Shown piece by piece: positions 1-7,476 of a DNA stretch of 64,000 nucleotides. Origin of the DNA: Runella limosa DSM 17973 (GTDB lineage Bacteria > Bacteroidota > Bacteroidia > Cytophagales > Spirosomataceae); the NCBI RefSeq assembly GCF_000482465.1, contig NZ_KI519425.1, positions 68,890 to 132,889 on the forward strand, written 5' to 3'. The notes below the pieces were generated by a model. The model made no database searches and was not told the origin of the DNA. It was given only the letters and a program-made list of their open reading frames with translations. Positions within the stretch are counted from its first letter, which is position 1, and the number at the start of each line of letters is the position of its first letter. The translations under genes and the position numbers were made by a program.

Positions 1-720
1 CATGTTCACCGAAATGGTATCCGTAGAAGGTTTTTGTTCTGAAAAGCTCACTTCATAAGTGACGCTGTATTTTTCTTCAAAAGCAGGCCTTACTGCTTCA
101 ATCAGGGCTTCAAAACGGCTGCGGTGCTCAGGTGAGACGGTGAAGTGTAGGCGAACAACTCCATTGGCGTTGGCGTAGTTGGCGCCTTCTACCAAATGCT
201 CTTCTACGGGCGTGCGCGCACCTTCTTCATAGTTGTGGAATTTTAACAAACCTTTAGGAAGATTGCCATAATCTAGCCCTTTGCCACTCAAAATATAATC
301 GGCAATTTGTTGGTAATTGCCACCGCTAATGGCCGTTTCAATGTCAACACCGTCGTTGGCCATGGCGGTTTTGAGGTCTTCAAAAAAAGCAAAATCACGA
401 ATCCGCTCGCTAAATTCAGGGATAGATTTGTCGCTTTTTCCGTCGTCTTTGAAGGCAAAAAGAGACTTGAACATCCGCGTGGCAGCGCCCGAAGCTGGGA
501 CAAACTTCAACAACGAAACGTTTTTGGCTTGTGCATCAAATTCATCGACAAGAGCGGCACTTTCTTCTTCACTTACGCGCACGATGCCGTCACCTACGGT
601 AGCGGCCTTAAGAACTTTCAAAAAAGGGAAACCCGTTTCAAAATGAGAAATCTGCTGTTGGATGGTTTCAAGCGAAATGCCCTGTTTTTCGATTTGGGCG
701 AGGTCTTTTTCAGTAAACAT
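1..720 (-). CDS. DUF4301 family protein (partial, C-terminus outside window)
   Basis: Reading leftward from an ATG at 720, an open frame of 240 codons runs off the left edge, so the C-terminal half is missing. The N-terminus (MFTEKDLAQIEKQGISLETI) and the stretch FVPASGAATRMFKSLFAF around residues 73-90 match my memory of DUF4301, a Bacteroidota family of about 500 residues. The glycine-rich GAATRMFK stretch suggests a nucleotide- or phosphate-binding loop, but the function is unknown. There is no signal peptide, so it is probably cytoplasmic. It is transcribed divergently from the Nudix gene across about 200 bp. Family recognition is from memory and the function is not inferred. Confidence 0.85.
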   Translation of the reverse strand, partial: MFTEKDLAQIEKQGISLETIQQQISHFETGFPFLKVLKAATVGDGIVRVSEEESAALVDEFDAQAKNVSLLKFVPASGAATRMFKSLFAFKDDGKSDKSIPEFSERIRDFAFFEDLKTAMANDGVDIETAISGGNYQQIADYILSGKGLDYGNLPKGLLKFHNYEEGARTPVEEHLVEGANYANANGVVRLHFTVSPEHRSRFEALIEAVRPAFEEKYSVTYEVSFSEQKPSTDTISVNM

Positions 721-893
721 GGGTTTGAATAAGATTATACTGTTTAAGGTTCGGAGATACAAAATCGTATTATGACTACAAAAACTTGGACTTTGCGCTA
801 AAAATAAGGAAGATTCAGGGATGCAAACTATAAAATATTTGTTAATCCTTCGACCGTTCGATAAAAAAAGCGGTTAGAAATGATTTTCCGTAC

Positions 894-901
894 TAACTTT
901 G
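894..901 (+). promoter_or_regulatory. Bacteroidota -7 box (TAACTTTG) for the Nudix gene
   Basis: TAACTTTG matches the Bacteroidota sigma consensus TAnnTTTG and lies 19 bp before the ATG at 921, giving a short leader. No clear TTG -33 element is seen at the usual distance. Confidence 0.5.
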
Positions 902-920
902 TATAAAAAAGCGGCTTTGT

Positions 921-1376
921 ATGGCAATCCCACCCGAAAGTTCAAAAAAAATTGTGGTAGTACCCTGCGCTATCTTTGAAAAAGATGGGTGTGTTTTTTC
1001 GGCCCAGCGCAAGGAAGGGATGTCACTGGCTCTAAAATGGGAATTTCCTGGCGGAAAAGTCGATGAAGGTGAAACGGAAATTGAGGCACTTCACCGCGAA
1101 ATTATGGAAGAGTTGAGCGTGGAGATTGAAGTAGGAGTACGCCTTGAACCTGCTTACAAAGAAGACCCCAATCGCATTATCTGCCTTGTACCTTACGTGT
1201 GTCGGATGCTTACCTCGCCCATCGTTTTGACCGAACACCAACAATATAAATGGGTGCGCCTAGAAGAGGTTCACAAACTAGATTGGGCCGAAGCCGACTT
1301 AGAAGTCATTGAGACTTTTCTTCACTATTTAGGCGTCAGCAAACTTCGTCGCCATAAAACAAAGTTAAAGTGTTGA
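921..1376 (+). CDS. Nudix hydrolase, MutT-like (deoxy)nucleoside diphosphatase
   Basis: This is a 151-residue cytoplasmic protein with a near-complete Nudix box: G45-x5-E51-x7-R59E60-x2-E63E64-L-S-V. Glycine of the canonical GU ending is replaced by Ser66; the metal-binding glutamates are intact. The preceding KWEFPGGK stretch is typical of MutT/8-oxo-dGTP diphosphatases that clean oxidised nucleotides from the pool, which is the most likely role, though Nudix substrates cannot be assigned from the box alone. The start is the ATG at 921, supported by the promoter box at 894-901. Its TGA lies three bases from the TAA of the converging nuclease gene, so there is no room for a separate terminator. 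Confidence 0.9.
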   Translation: MAIPPESSKKIVVVPCAIFEKDGCVFSAQRKEGMSLALKWEFPGGKVDEGETEIEALHREIMEELSVEIEVGVRLEPAYKEDPNRIICLVPYVCRMLTSPIVLTEHQQYKWVRLEEVHKLDWAEADLEVIETFLHYLGVSKLRRHKTKLKC

Positions 1377-1379
1377 CTA

Positions 1380-2192
1380 TTAGGAGTTTTTTGCCTGTAG
1401 TTTTTGTTGGACAGACTTGACAAAGTCCACGGTAGTATCTGCTATATCAGCAATTTGTTCAAAAGTCCTGTTCCCTTCTCTAAGCAGAAAAGCGACAAAT
1501 TTTGATAATTCTTTTTCCTGTCCTTTGATGAAGAAAGGGTCATTTTCGACATCAAAATATTTTGCCATGTTCTTTATCATATCGTCAAACTTTAAATTCA
1601 AGTTACGAAGTTTTGCAAGAATCCTCAACTGTCTATAGTGTTTTTTTAACGTATTTGCATCAGTTTTAGTTTCTTCGAGTCTTTGGATGATTTTTGAGAG
1701 CACATTTGCAGGTTGTTCGTTGCCGAAATCTCCCAAAACAGCTAAAATAATTTCTTCAGGGTTTATTGAGTTGAGAAATCGTAAATAATCGAATTGGGTG
1801 ATGTTGATGAGCTGAAACTGAAAATAATTTCCATCCTCTGAAAGTACAGTTCTCATGGTTGGTTCTTTGTTGCCAATGTAAATAACAAATTGCCTAATGG
1901 GAAACTTGTATTTTGATTTTAATAAAACCCAGTAATCTGCCATGCGATACACCATTTTTTTGTAGTCATCTACTTGAAATTCAAGGTGTAAAATAAACTT
2001 CCTGCCGCTTGGGTCGGTAATTATTCTCAGAACGTCTGCTTCTTTTTCCTTGGTTTGTTGCAGCTTTTCTTTGATTACCGTCGATTCTAAAACTTTGAAG
2101 CCCAAAACGCTATTCATCAACGCAGGAATGATGCTCTCAATATTTTCTTTTACGATACGGTCGTAAATATTACCTTCTCTTTTGTGTTCCAT
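1380..2192 (-). CDS. Rpn-family PD-(D/E)XK nuclease / putative transposase-like protein
   Basis: The 270-residue protein has the Rpn (recombination-promoting nuclease, formerly transposase_31/PDDEXK) layout: an N-terminal helix, then EADVLRI with D53 and, after a beta-hairpin, HLEFQ with E71 and Q73, which form the D...ExQ variant of the PD-(D/E)XK active site. The next stretch (YRMADYWVLLKSKY) and the IxQFVIYIG strand are typical. The C-terminal third is helical. Family members cleave DNA in vitro and can promote RecA-independent recombination. It starts 19 bp after the phosphatase gene stop on the same strand and could be read through from it. The region is more AT-rich than its neighbours, as is common for this mobile family. 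No inverted repeats or target duplications were found. Confidence 0.85.
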   Translation of the reverse strand: MEHKREGNIYDRIVKENIESIIPALMNSVLGFKVLESTVIKEKLQQTKEKEADVLRIITDPSGRKFILHLEFQVDDYKKMVYRMADYWVLLKSKYKFPIRQFVIYIGNKEPTMRTVLSEDGNYFQFQLINITQFDYLRFLNSINPEEIILAVLGDFGNEQPANVLSKIIQRLEETKTDANTLKKHYRQLRILAKLRNLNLKFDDMIKNMAKYFDVENDPFFIKGQEKELSKFVAFLLREGNRTFEQIADIADTTVDFVKSVQQKLQAKNS

Positions 2193-2211
2193 AGTAAAGC
2201 AAAAAGGGTGT

Positions 2212-5109
2212 TTACTGTTTCACTACTTTACGGACAATCGTTTGACCTTCTATCATAAAACGTAAAAGATACGTGCCAGGGGCGGTGTCTTCGAGTGATA
2301 CGTCAAGCCCGTGCAATGTTCCTTTCCTGAAGTGCCCTTTGTTGAGGATTTTACCTTGGGCGTCCAACAATTCCCAGTCGCCCGATTTTTGACCAAAAAA
2401 CCTAGCTTCTACTTTGACTTTGTTGTGGGTAGGGTTGGGTAATACCCGCAAGTCTTCTTCAGATATAGGCTCAATGGCCGTAATTAGCACACCCACGCGC
2501 GCACTTCCACCGATGCTTCCGTTTCCACATACGTTTGTCACTGATTTTAGGGTATAAGTTGTTTCCAACGCTGGTTTTACGCTGATGGTACTGGCGGAGG
2601 CAGATACGCTTGCCGAGCTATTGTCCGACAGAACGTAGGTCACAGGAAATGTACCTTGTACGGCTAATCTTAGCTTTGATTCTCCACCAAAAGCAATCGT
2701 AGTATCGCCACTAAGGGTAGCTTTGGCGCGTTGTTTGAGCGAAAAAGCGTCGCTTGGCGTGAGGTTTGCGTTGGCATTTTGGGTAGGCTTGATGCGTAAA
2801 CGGTAACTGCCGCCGATTTCTACATTGGCAGGAATCGTAACTTTAAGGGGACTTTGGCTACCACTTCCGACAGTGCGGGTGGTGGTAAAATTCCCTTCTT
2901 TGTCTGATAATTGAGCTTCAAAGCCAATGCCTGTATCAAACCCTCCTGTGACGGTAAAAGGTAAATCAAAGACCGATTCGTCGCAGACAGTGATTGTGGT
3001 GGGTAATTGAGTAACTACTTTGGGGGTTATTTCTACCCGTGCGCTTCCACTTGTCGTACCCGTACCACAAGCATTGCTTACAGAAGTGACGGTATAAATG
3101 GTAGTGGTTTGGGGCGAAACGTTGATTGTCAGCGGATTAGTTGATGTAGTGCCCGTAGTGTTGTTAGAAAGTTGGTACGTCCACGGCCCTGAACCAGAAA
3201 ATTGAAGCGTGAGTTGTGCGCTTTGCCCTGCATCAATGGCGGTTGAACCACTCAAGGTAGCCGTGGGTTTTTGCTGAATACGGAAGCCAAGGGATACGAC
3301 TGGAGCAATCCCTGCGACGTTGGCCATAATTCGAAAACGATAATTGTCCCCCGAGGGCAATGAGGCAGGAAAAGTAGCTAAAAATGCGTTGTTACTTTCG
3401 GTGGATAGGGTAACTGGTTGAGAAAAATTTCCCTGATTATCAGATAATTGCAAGGTGTATTTCCAGCGATTACGGTCAGTGTTGGCAACAGAAAACGGCA
3501 CAGAAAGTACCTCGCCTGCGCAGGCATTGGCTACAGGTTTATCGAACGAAAGGGCAGGCTTTTCACTCACTGACACTACAAAACGGTCTAACAAACAACC
3601 CGCTTCGTCGCGGACTGAAAGCGTGGTGTCGCCCGTGAGAGTGAAGGATAACGTGGGCTCATTGCTGCCATTAGACCATTTTGCAGCGCCTTTCCACGAT
3701 GGTGTGAGTGCCACAGTTTCGCCGTGACGCGCTTTGAGTTGAGTCGTTTTATTAACGTTTTTGAAAATTGTAAATTGATCACGAACCACGCCGTCGTTAC
3801 AAAGCCATTCAAAATTTAGACGATTGTCCTCTACTTCGATGACGACCGAGCCACCGTTTTGGAAGTTTTTGAAAGGCATCGCAGGGTGGGCTGGCCCATC
3901 GAGTCCGTTGTTGCGTCCCGAAGAACCTGCAACTACGTAAATAACGCCTTCATCTCCTCCGTTTTTGACGTACGCACACGAATTGGAACTGCTGTCGTAT
4001 TTGCCCGATGAAGTGCTGGTCAAATGAGCAGTTTCATTAAATGATGGGGCAAGTCCTGTGTGACCCCGCGTAGGGCGCGAACGTTCGTACAAGTGGCTAT
4101 GACCGCTCAGTACCAAATCAACTTTAAAGCGCTCTAAAATAGGATTCAGATTTTGTCGAATGAGGACTAATTCCGTTTCGGTATCCGAATCGTGCGAGTT
4201 TTTGGTGTAAGGCGGGTGGTGAAACATCACAATCGTCCACGGAAGGCGATTGGCGGCTAAGTCTTTTTTGAGCCATTCCACCTGTGGGCTGAGTGTATCG
4301 TACAACCGATATTTATCTTGTTCAATGCCATAGGAGTCTAAGGCTACTACGTGTACATTACCGTAATCAAACGAATAATTCATTTCTGACCCCGACGGGA
4401 CACCGCCTGACTCGCCGTTTTGGGGCTGGGAGAAAATCTGAAAATAAGCAATCTCGCGGCGGCTTTGCACGCCCGAATAATATTCATGATTACCAGGAAT
4501 GGCCCAAATAACGTTGTTTTTGAAGAAATAATCTTGGTAAATATTGAAGAAATTGTTCTGGTATTCTTCGTCGGTACCGATGGCATAGGCATTGTCTCCA
4601 AGAAACAAAACAGCGTCGGTTTGGCGGTTATCGTTTTGAATGCGTTTTAAGTAAGCATCGCGTACTTCCCGCTGATTGGGTGAACCATCTCCTGCATCGC
4701 CTAAGGCCCAAAACCTCACTTTTTGCTTACTTCCCGTGGGCGGAGCCGTTTTGAAATAATACGAATCTCCTTCGTAGGTCGTGCCATTGACTTGGATTCC
4801 GTAATAATAGACCGAGTTGGGAGTAAGGCCAGTGATGCTTACTTCGTGTTCGGTCGTGGGAACGTCGCGGCCAACGCTTTGCGTTTTTTGGGAAGAAGAA
4901 CTCCCGTAGGTAAGCTTACTAACCACCGCCACGTCTGTCCGCCAACGCACTACGATGCCCGTTGAAGAACCCATTTGGAGGTAAGGGCCACGCACGATTT
5001 TTTGGGCAAAAAGGGCATTGGAAGCACAAACGATTATTAGAAGTACAAACCAAACAAAGTTGGGTAGTGAAACGACTAAAAAACGACGTTTAAGTAGAAA
5101 TGGAGCCAT
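2212..5109 (-). CDS. T9SS-exported purple-acid-phosphatase-like metallophosphoesterase
   Basis: The 965-residue protein has a signal peptide (hydrophobic 18-35, ending ALFAQ), a fibronectin-III/PAP N-terminal domain (about 38-122), and a calcineurin-like metallophosphoesterase domain (132-400). The metal ligands are in GDAGD (137-141), GDNAY (171-175, with the PAP-type Tyr), GNHEYY (206-211), HHPP (297-300) and GHSHLYER (336-343). Residues 450-890 hold Ig-like beta domains arranged as a duplicated two-domain unit. The last 75 residues (RVLPNPTHNKV to the terminal KVVKQ) form a T9SS type A sorting domain. It should hydrolyse phosphate esters at the cell surface or outside the cell. It lies 47 bp downstream of the lipoprotein gene and is probably cotranscribed. 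The phosphate substrate is unknown. Confidence 0.92.
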   Translation of the reverse strand: MAPFLLKRRFLVVSLPNFVWFVLLIIVCASNALFAQKIVRGPYLQMGSSTGIVVRWRTDVAVVSKLTYGSSSSQKTQSVGRDVPTTEHEVSITGLTPNSVYYYGIQVNGTTYEGDSYYFKTAPPTGSKQKVRFWALGDAGDGSPNQREVRDAYLKRIQNDNRQTDAVLFLGDNAYAIGTDEEYQNNFFNIYQDYFFKNNVIWAIPGNHEYYSGVQSRREIAYFQIFSQPQNGESGGVPSGSEMNYSFDYGNVHVVALDSYGIEQDKYRLYDTLSPQVEWLKKDLAANRLPWTIVMFHHPPYTKNSHDSDTETELVLIRQNLNPILERFKVDLVLSGHSHLYERSRPTRGHTGLAPSFNETAHLTSTSSGKYDSSSNSCAYVKNGGDEGVIYVVAGSSGRNNGLDGPAHPAMPFKNFQNGGSVVIEVEDNRLNFEWLCNDGVVRDQFTIFKNVNKTTQLKARHGETVALTPSWKGAAKWSNGSNEPTLSFTLTGDTTLSVRDEAGCLLDRFVVSVSEKPALSFDKPVANACAGEVLSVPFSVANTDRNRWKYTLQLSDNQGNFSQPVTLSTESNNAFLATFPASLPSGDNYRFRIMANVAGIAPVVSLGFRIQQKPTATLSGSTAIDAGQSAQLTLQFSGSGPWTYQLSNNTTGTTSTNPLTINVSPQTTTIYTVTSVSNACGTGTTSGSARVEITPKVVTQLPTTITVCDESVFDLPFTVTGGFDTGIGFEAQLSDKEGNFTTTRTVGSGSQSPLKVTIPANVEIGGSYRLRIKPTQNANANLTPSDAFSLKQRAKATLSGDTTIAFGGESKLRLAVQGTFPVTYVLSDNSSASVSASASTISVKPALETTYTLKSVTNVCGNGSIGGSARVGVLITAIEPISEEDLRVLPNPTHNKVKVEARFFGQKSGDWELLDAQGKILNKGHFRKGTLHGLDVSLEDTAPGTYLLRFMIEGQTIVRKVVKQ

Positions 5110-5156
5110 GCGAATTGTGATTAGTTAAATCGAATCACAAAGTTGCGCAAAAGAAC

Positions 5157-6143
5157 CTATTTTACCTCAATCGTTACGCTTACTTCTTTCTGAGGTTTGC
5201 AGTACCACTCGCCTTGGCAGCGTAAAAAGTACGTGGTGGTTTCTTGCGGCGAAAAACTGCGTTGATTTCGGGGTGAGTAACTGTACCGTTGCATCAGCGT
5301 TTTGGTTCCATTGGCGGTCTGGTAAAACCATTCCAACGGCCCCTGACCATATTCGTTGACGGGACAGCCCGAAAATGATAAGACAATTTCTTCCCCCTTA
5401 GAAATGGTATATTTTTCGGCGGTGAGCGTGGGAGTAGGAACGTTGCAAGTGGCACATTCTTTTTCCCGAACAACTACGTACTGCACGTTTTGAGCAAAGT
5501 CGGAAGCTTTGAAGAAATAGCGCTGCGACCAACTGCCCGTGGTGGAATTTTCAAGAATTACCCGATTGCTGTCAAATGTTTTGGTTGAAGAAAGGCTCAC
5601 TTCGGCACATTTCACTTCGTCGAGCAGGTTGGAATAACCTTTGCGAAGGGCCACTTTGTACTCGCGGCCTGTGAAAATATTGGTGTAGGTGGTATCTTGG
5701 GAAATCAAAATTTCGTAAGGATAAGGCCGAAGGGTGTCCACGGGTGGTAAGTTGACGTCAATGTCGTCGCGATAAGCTTTATCCGTAAATCGAATCAATG
5801 CGCGGGCGGCTTTTCGGTCGGTAGTGATGCCTTTAGGGCCGTCCCAAACGATTTTAAATTTGCGGGAAAGAACCGTTTTAAACGAAATAGGCCGACGTAC
5901 CAACTCACAAGGGTTGGTCAGGCCGCCTCGGTAAAAAATGCCAAACACGGCCGTGGCGTAGTACAGACTATCTTGTGGATTAAAAAAACCACGATCTTGG
6001 TCGGTGACTTCTGAAGTGCTGATGGGAGCGCCTGCTTCACACTTGCCCGAAGTGCCTGATGTTCTTCCGTTAAAAAATGGATTTTCGCACCCTATCAGCC
6101 CTACCAATCCAATCCATACAATTATTGTCAGCCACTTCTTCAT
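5157..6143 (-). CDS. Lipoprotein with C-terminal Ig-like domain, unknown function
   Basis: I take the ATG at 6143 as start (the frame extends further up to 6194) because it gives a clean lipoprotein signal, MKKWLTIIVWIGLVGLIGC, with lipobox LIGC and Cys19, and because a TATATTTG promoter box lies 30 bp upstream. The mature protein is about 310 residues. The middle has no recognised domain. It carries a CATC cysteine pair, and the C-terminal 80 residues resemble the Ig-like domains of Cytophagales surface proteins (SGCP, then aromatic strands, ending in alternating SVTIEVK). It is probably anchored in the outer membrane and heads an operon with the phosphatase. Function is not recognised. Confidence 0.8.
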   Translation of the reverse strand: MKKWLTIIVWIGLVGLIGCENPFFNGRTSGTSGKCEAGAPISTSEVTDQDRGFFNPQDSLYYATAVFGIFYRGGLTNPCELVRRPISFKTVLSRKFKIVWDGPKGITTDRKAARALIRFTDKAYRDDIDVNLPPVDTLRPYPYEILISQDTTYTNIFTGREYKVALRKGYSNLLDEVKCAEVSLSSTKTFDSNRVILENSTTGSWSQRYFFKASDFAQNVQYVVVREKECATCNVPTPTLTAEKYTISKGEEIVLSFSGCPVNEYGQGPLEWFYQTANGTKTLMQRYSYSPRNQRSFSPQETTTYFLRCQGEWYCKPQKEVSVTIEVK

Positions 6144-6173
6144 TTCACAAATCGTTTTCGATAGTTTCTCAGA

Positions 6174-6181
6174 CAAATATA
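6174..6181 (-). promoter_or_regulatory. Bacteroidota -7 box (TATATTTG) for the lipoprotein/phosphatase operon
   Basis: On the minus strand TATATTTG matches TAnnTTTG and ends 30 bp before the ATG at 6143. It lies inside the longer reading frame, which favours the shorter start. Confidence 0.5.
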
Positions 6182-6278
6182 CGGGGAAATTCACAAAAAC
6201 GATTCTGCTAGTTTGAGCAAAGTTTATAAAACTGGTATGCTTATTGCTCTGAGCCTGAGTATAACTAAGCTTACGTAC

Positions 6279-6923
6279 ATGAAAAAATTATACCTAGTTG
6301 CGTTGTTGAGCATGTTAGTGGGAGTGCAGTCGTATGCTCAACGTTTTGTGAAAATCGACGAAGACAGTCGCCGTTTTTGGATGAATGTGGGCGTCGGGCC
6401 TGGTTTGATGAAAGCGGGTGGCTCTTACGATTTTAGCCCATTTTTTCTCCCGAAAACAGCTCCTACGTGGCAGGTGTTTTTGTCGCCTTATTACATGGCT
6501 TCCAATCGTTTTAACGTTGGCCTAAAGTTGGGAGGCTTTTTCCGACCTTCGTTTGAAGATGTAGAGTCGAAGAGCGTGGTTCAACAAAAATTCACTTCGT
6601 TTGGGTTGTTGTACGCCGACTATTATTTGTCGTCGCCCTATCGGATTTTGGAGCGCCCTTGGAAACCGCGTTTTTATCTCGGCTTAGGAGCAGGGGTTTC
6701 GTACATTGGTAAATTAGAGGCCAAAGATTTGTTGACCGAAAATCGCTTTACGTTCCGCCGCAAAAACCAAGATGCGTTCATTACGGTAGCACCAAAAATT
6801 GGGGTTTCGTTTCGTTACATCAAACTCGAAATTGAGCATACCTTGACGACGCCGTTTAATCCAGATATTACGTCGATTACTATCATTAGCGCCCTTCCAT
6901 TGGGAAATCCACGGTATTATTAG
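6279..6923 (+). CDS. Outer-membrane beta-barrel protein
   Basis: The start at 6279 gives a 214-residue protein with a signal peptide, MKKLYLVALLSMLVGVQSYAQ, ending in a YAQ cleavage site. The mature part is made of alternating hydrophobic and aromatic strands typical of small porin-like barrels (WMNVGVGPGLM, FLSPYYM, FNVGLKLGGFF, FYLGLGAGVSYIG, VAPKIGVSFRYIKLEIEH), and it ends in a tyrosine (PRYY), a usual feature of barrel C-termini. No ligand or enzyme motif is visible. It is divergent from the lipoprotein/phosphatase operon and converges with the 7.1-kb gene across a repeat-rich spacer. Confidence 0.8.
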   Translation: MKKLYLVALLSMLVGVQSYAQRFVKIDEDSRRFWMNVGVGPGLMKAGGSYDFSPFFLPKTAPTWQVFLSPYYMASNRFNVGLKLGGFFRPSFEDVESKSVVQQKFTSFGLLYADYYLSSPYRILERPWKPRFYLGLGAGVSYIGKLEAKDLLTENRFTFRRKNQDAFITVAPKIGVSFRYIKLEIEHTLTTPFNPDITSITIISALPLGNPRYY

Positions 6924-6952
6924 GGGGTGGTTAGATCTTAATACATTGGTTA

Positions 6953-7116
6953 AAACACATAGAGCACAATAGAATAAACACATAGAAAACAAAGCCGTTT
7001 GCTCTATTTTCTATGTGTAAAATCTATGTGAGCTATGTGTTTATCTATAAAAGAGCGGGTTGTGAGCAACCCTTAACACGAGTCTATGTGAGCTATGTGT
7101 TTACCTGTAAAATAGC
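6953..7116. repeat. Imperfect palindrome plus direct copy of a CTATGTG-rich repeat
   Basis: The arm at 6953-6989 is nearly the reverse complement of 7007-7043; both are built from CACATAG/CTATGTG words. The right arm is then repeated in direct orientation 60 bp further on (7023-7056 and 7083-7116, both reading CTATGTGAGCTATGTGTTTA at first). A related stretch recurs at 11181-11222. It fills the gap between two converging genes. Confidence 0.7.
7053..7079 (-). repeat. Dispersed hairpin repeat, copy 1 (GGGTTGCTCACAACCC)
   Basis: On the minus strand this reads AAGGGTTGCTCACAACCCG: a 6-bp GGGTTG/CAACCC stem with a CTCA loop. Other copies are at 11146-11172, 30412-30430, 50161-50182 and 50191-50216. 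It lies between the two direct CTATGTG repeats. Confidence 0.75.
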
Positions 7117-7128
7117 TGGTTGGCACGG

Positions 7129-7464
7129 CTAAGGTTTCAGCGCCAAACGGCAATAATGACCTGCTAAACCCGCAAAGCCCGCCACCAATCCTCCCACGAG
7201 GGTAACGGCGGTAAAAAGACTAGCGGCGTTTGGTAATTTGAAAATTTCAGCCACTTTTAAGGGGAATTCTCCTCCGCTGGAAAAACTTTGGAACAACGAA
7301 TACCCTAACCATAAGGTGGAAATTGCGGCAAACGCAATTCCGTACGCTTCTTTGGCATTTTTAGCTTTCCAAAAACATAGCCCAAAACACACGATAGGCA
7401 TCAGCCACCAAGGGCCTAAAAATTGCGCAATACCGCTTATGACAAGAATAAGAATATAAAGCAT
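7129..7464 (-). CDS. Small multi-pass membrane protein, unknown function
   Basis: The 111-residue protein has about four hydrophobic segments (roughly 1-15, 17-32, 41-60 and 83-102) separated by short charged loops (WKAKNAKE, EFPLKVAE). I do not recognise a family. It starts 12 bp after the stop of the penicillin-acylase-type gene on the same strand, so the two are probably cotranscribed. Nothing in its sequence indicates a catalytic or transport role. Confidence 0.65.
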   Translation of the reverse strand: MLYILILVISGIAQFLGPWWLMPIVCFGLCFWKAKNAKEAYGIAFAAISTLWLGYSLFQSFSSGGEFPLKVAEIFKLPNAASLFTAVTLVGGLVAGFAGLAGHYCRLALKP

Positions 7465-7476
7465 GAGTCGGAGAGT

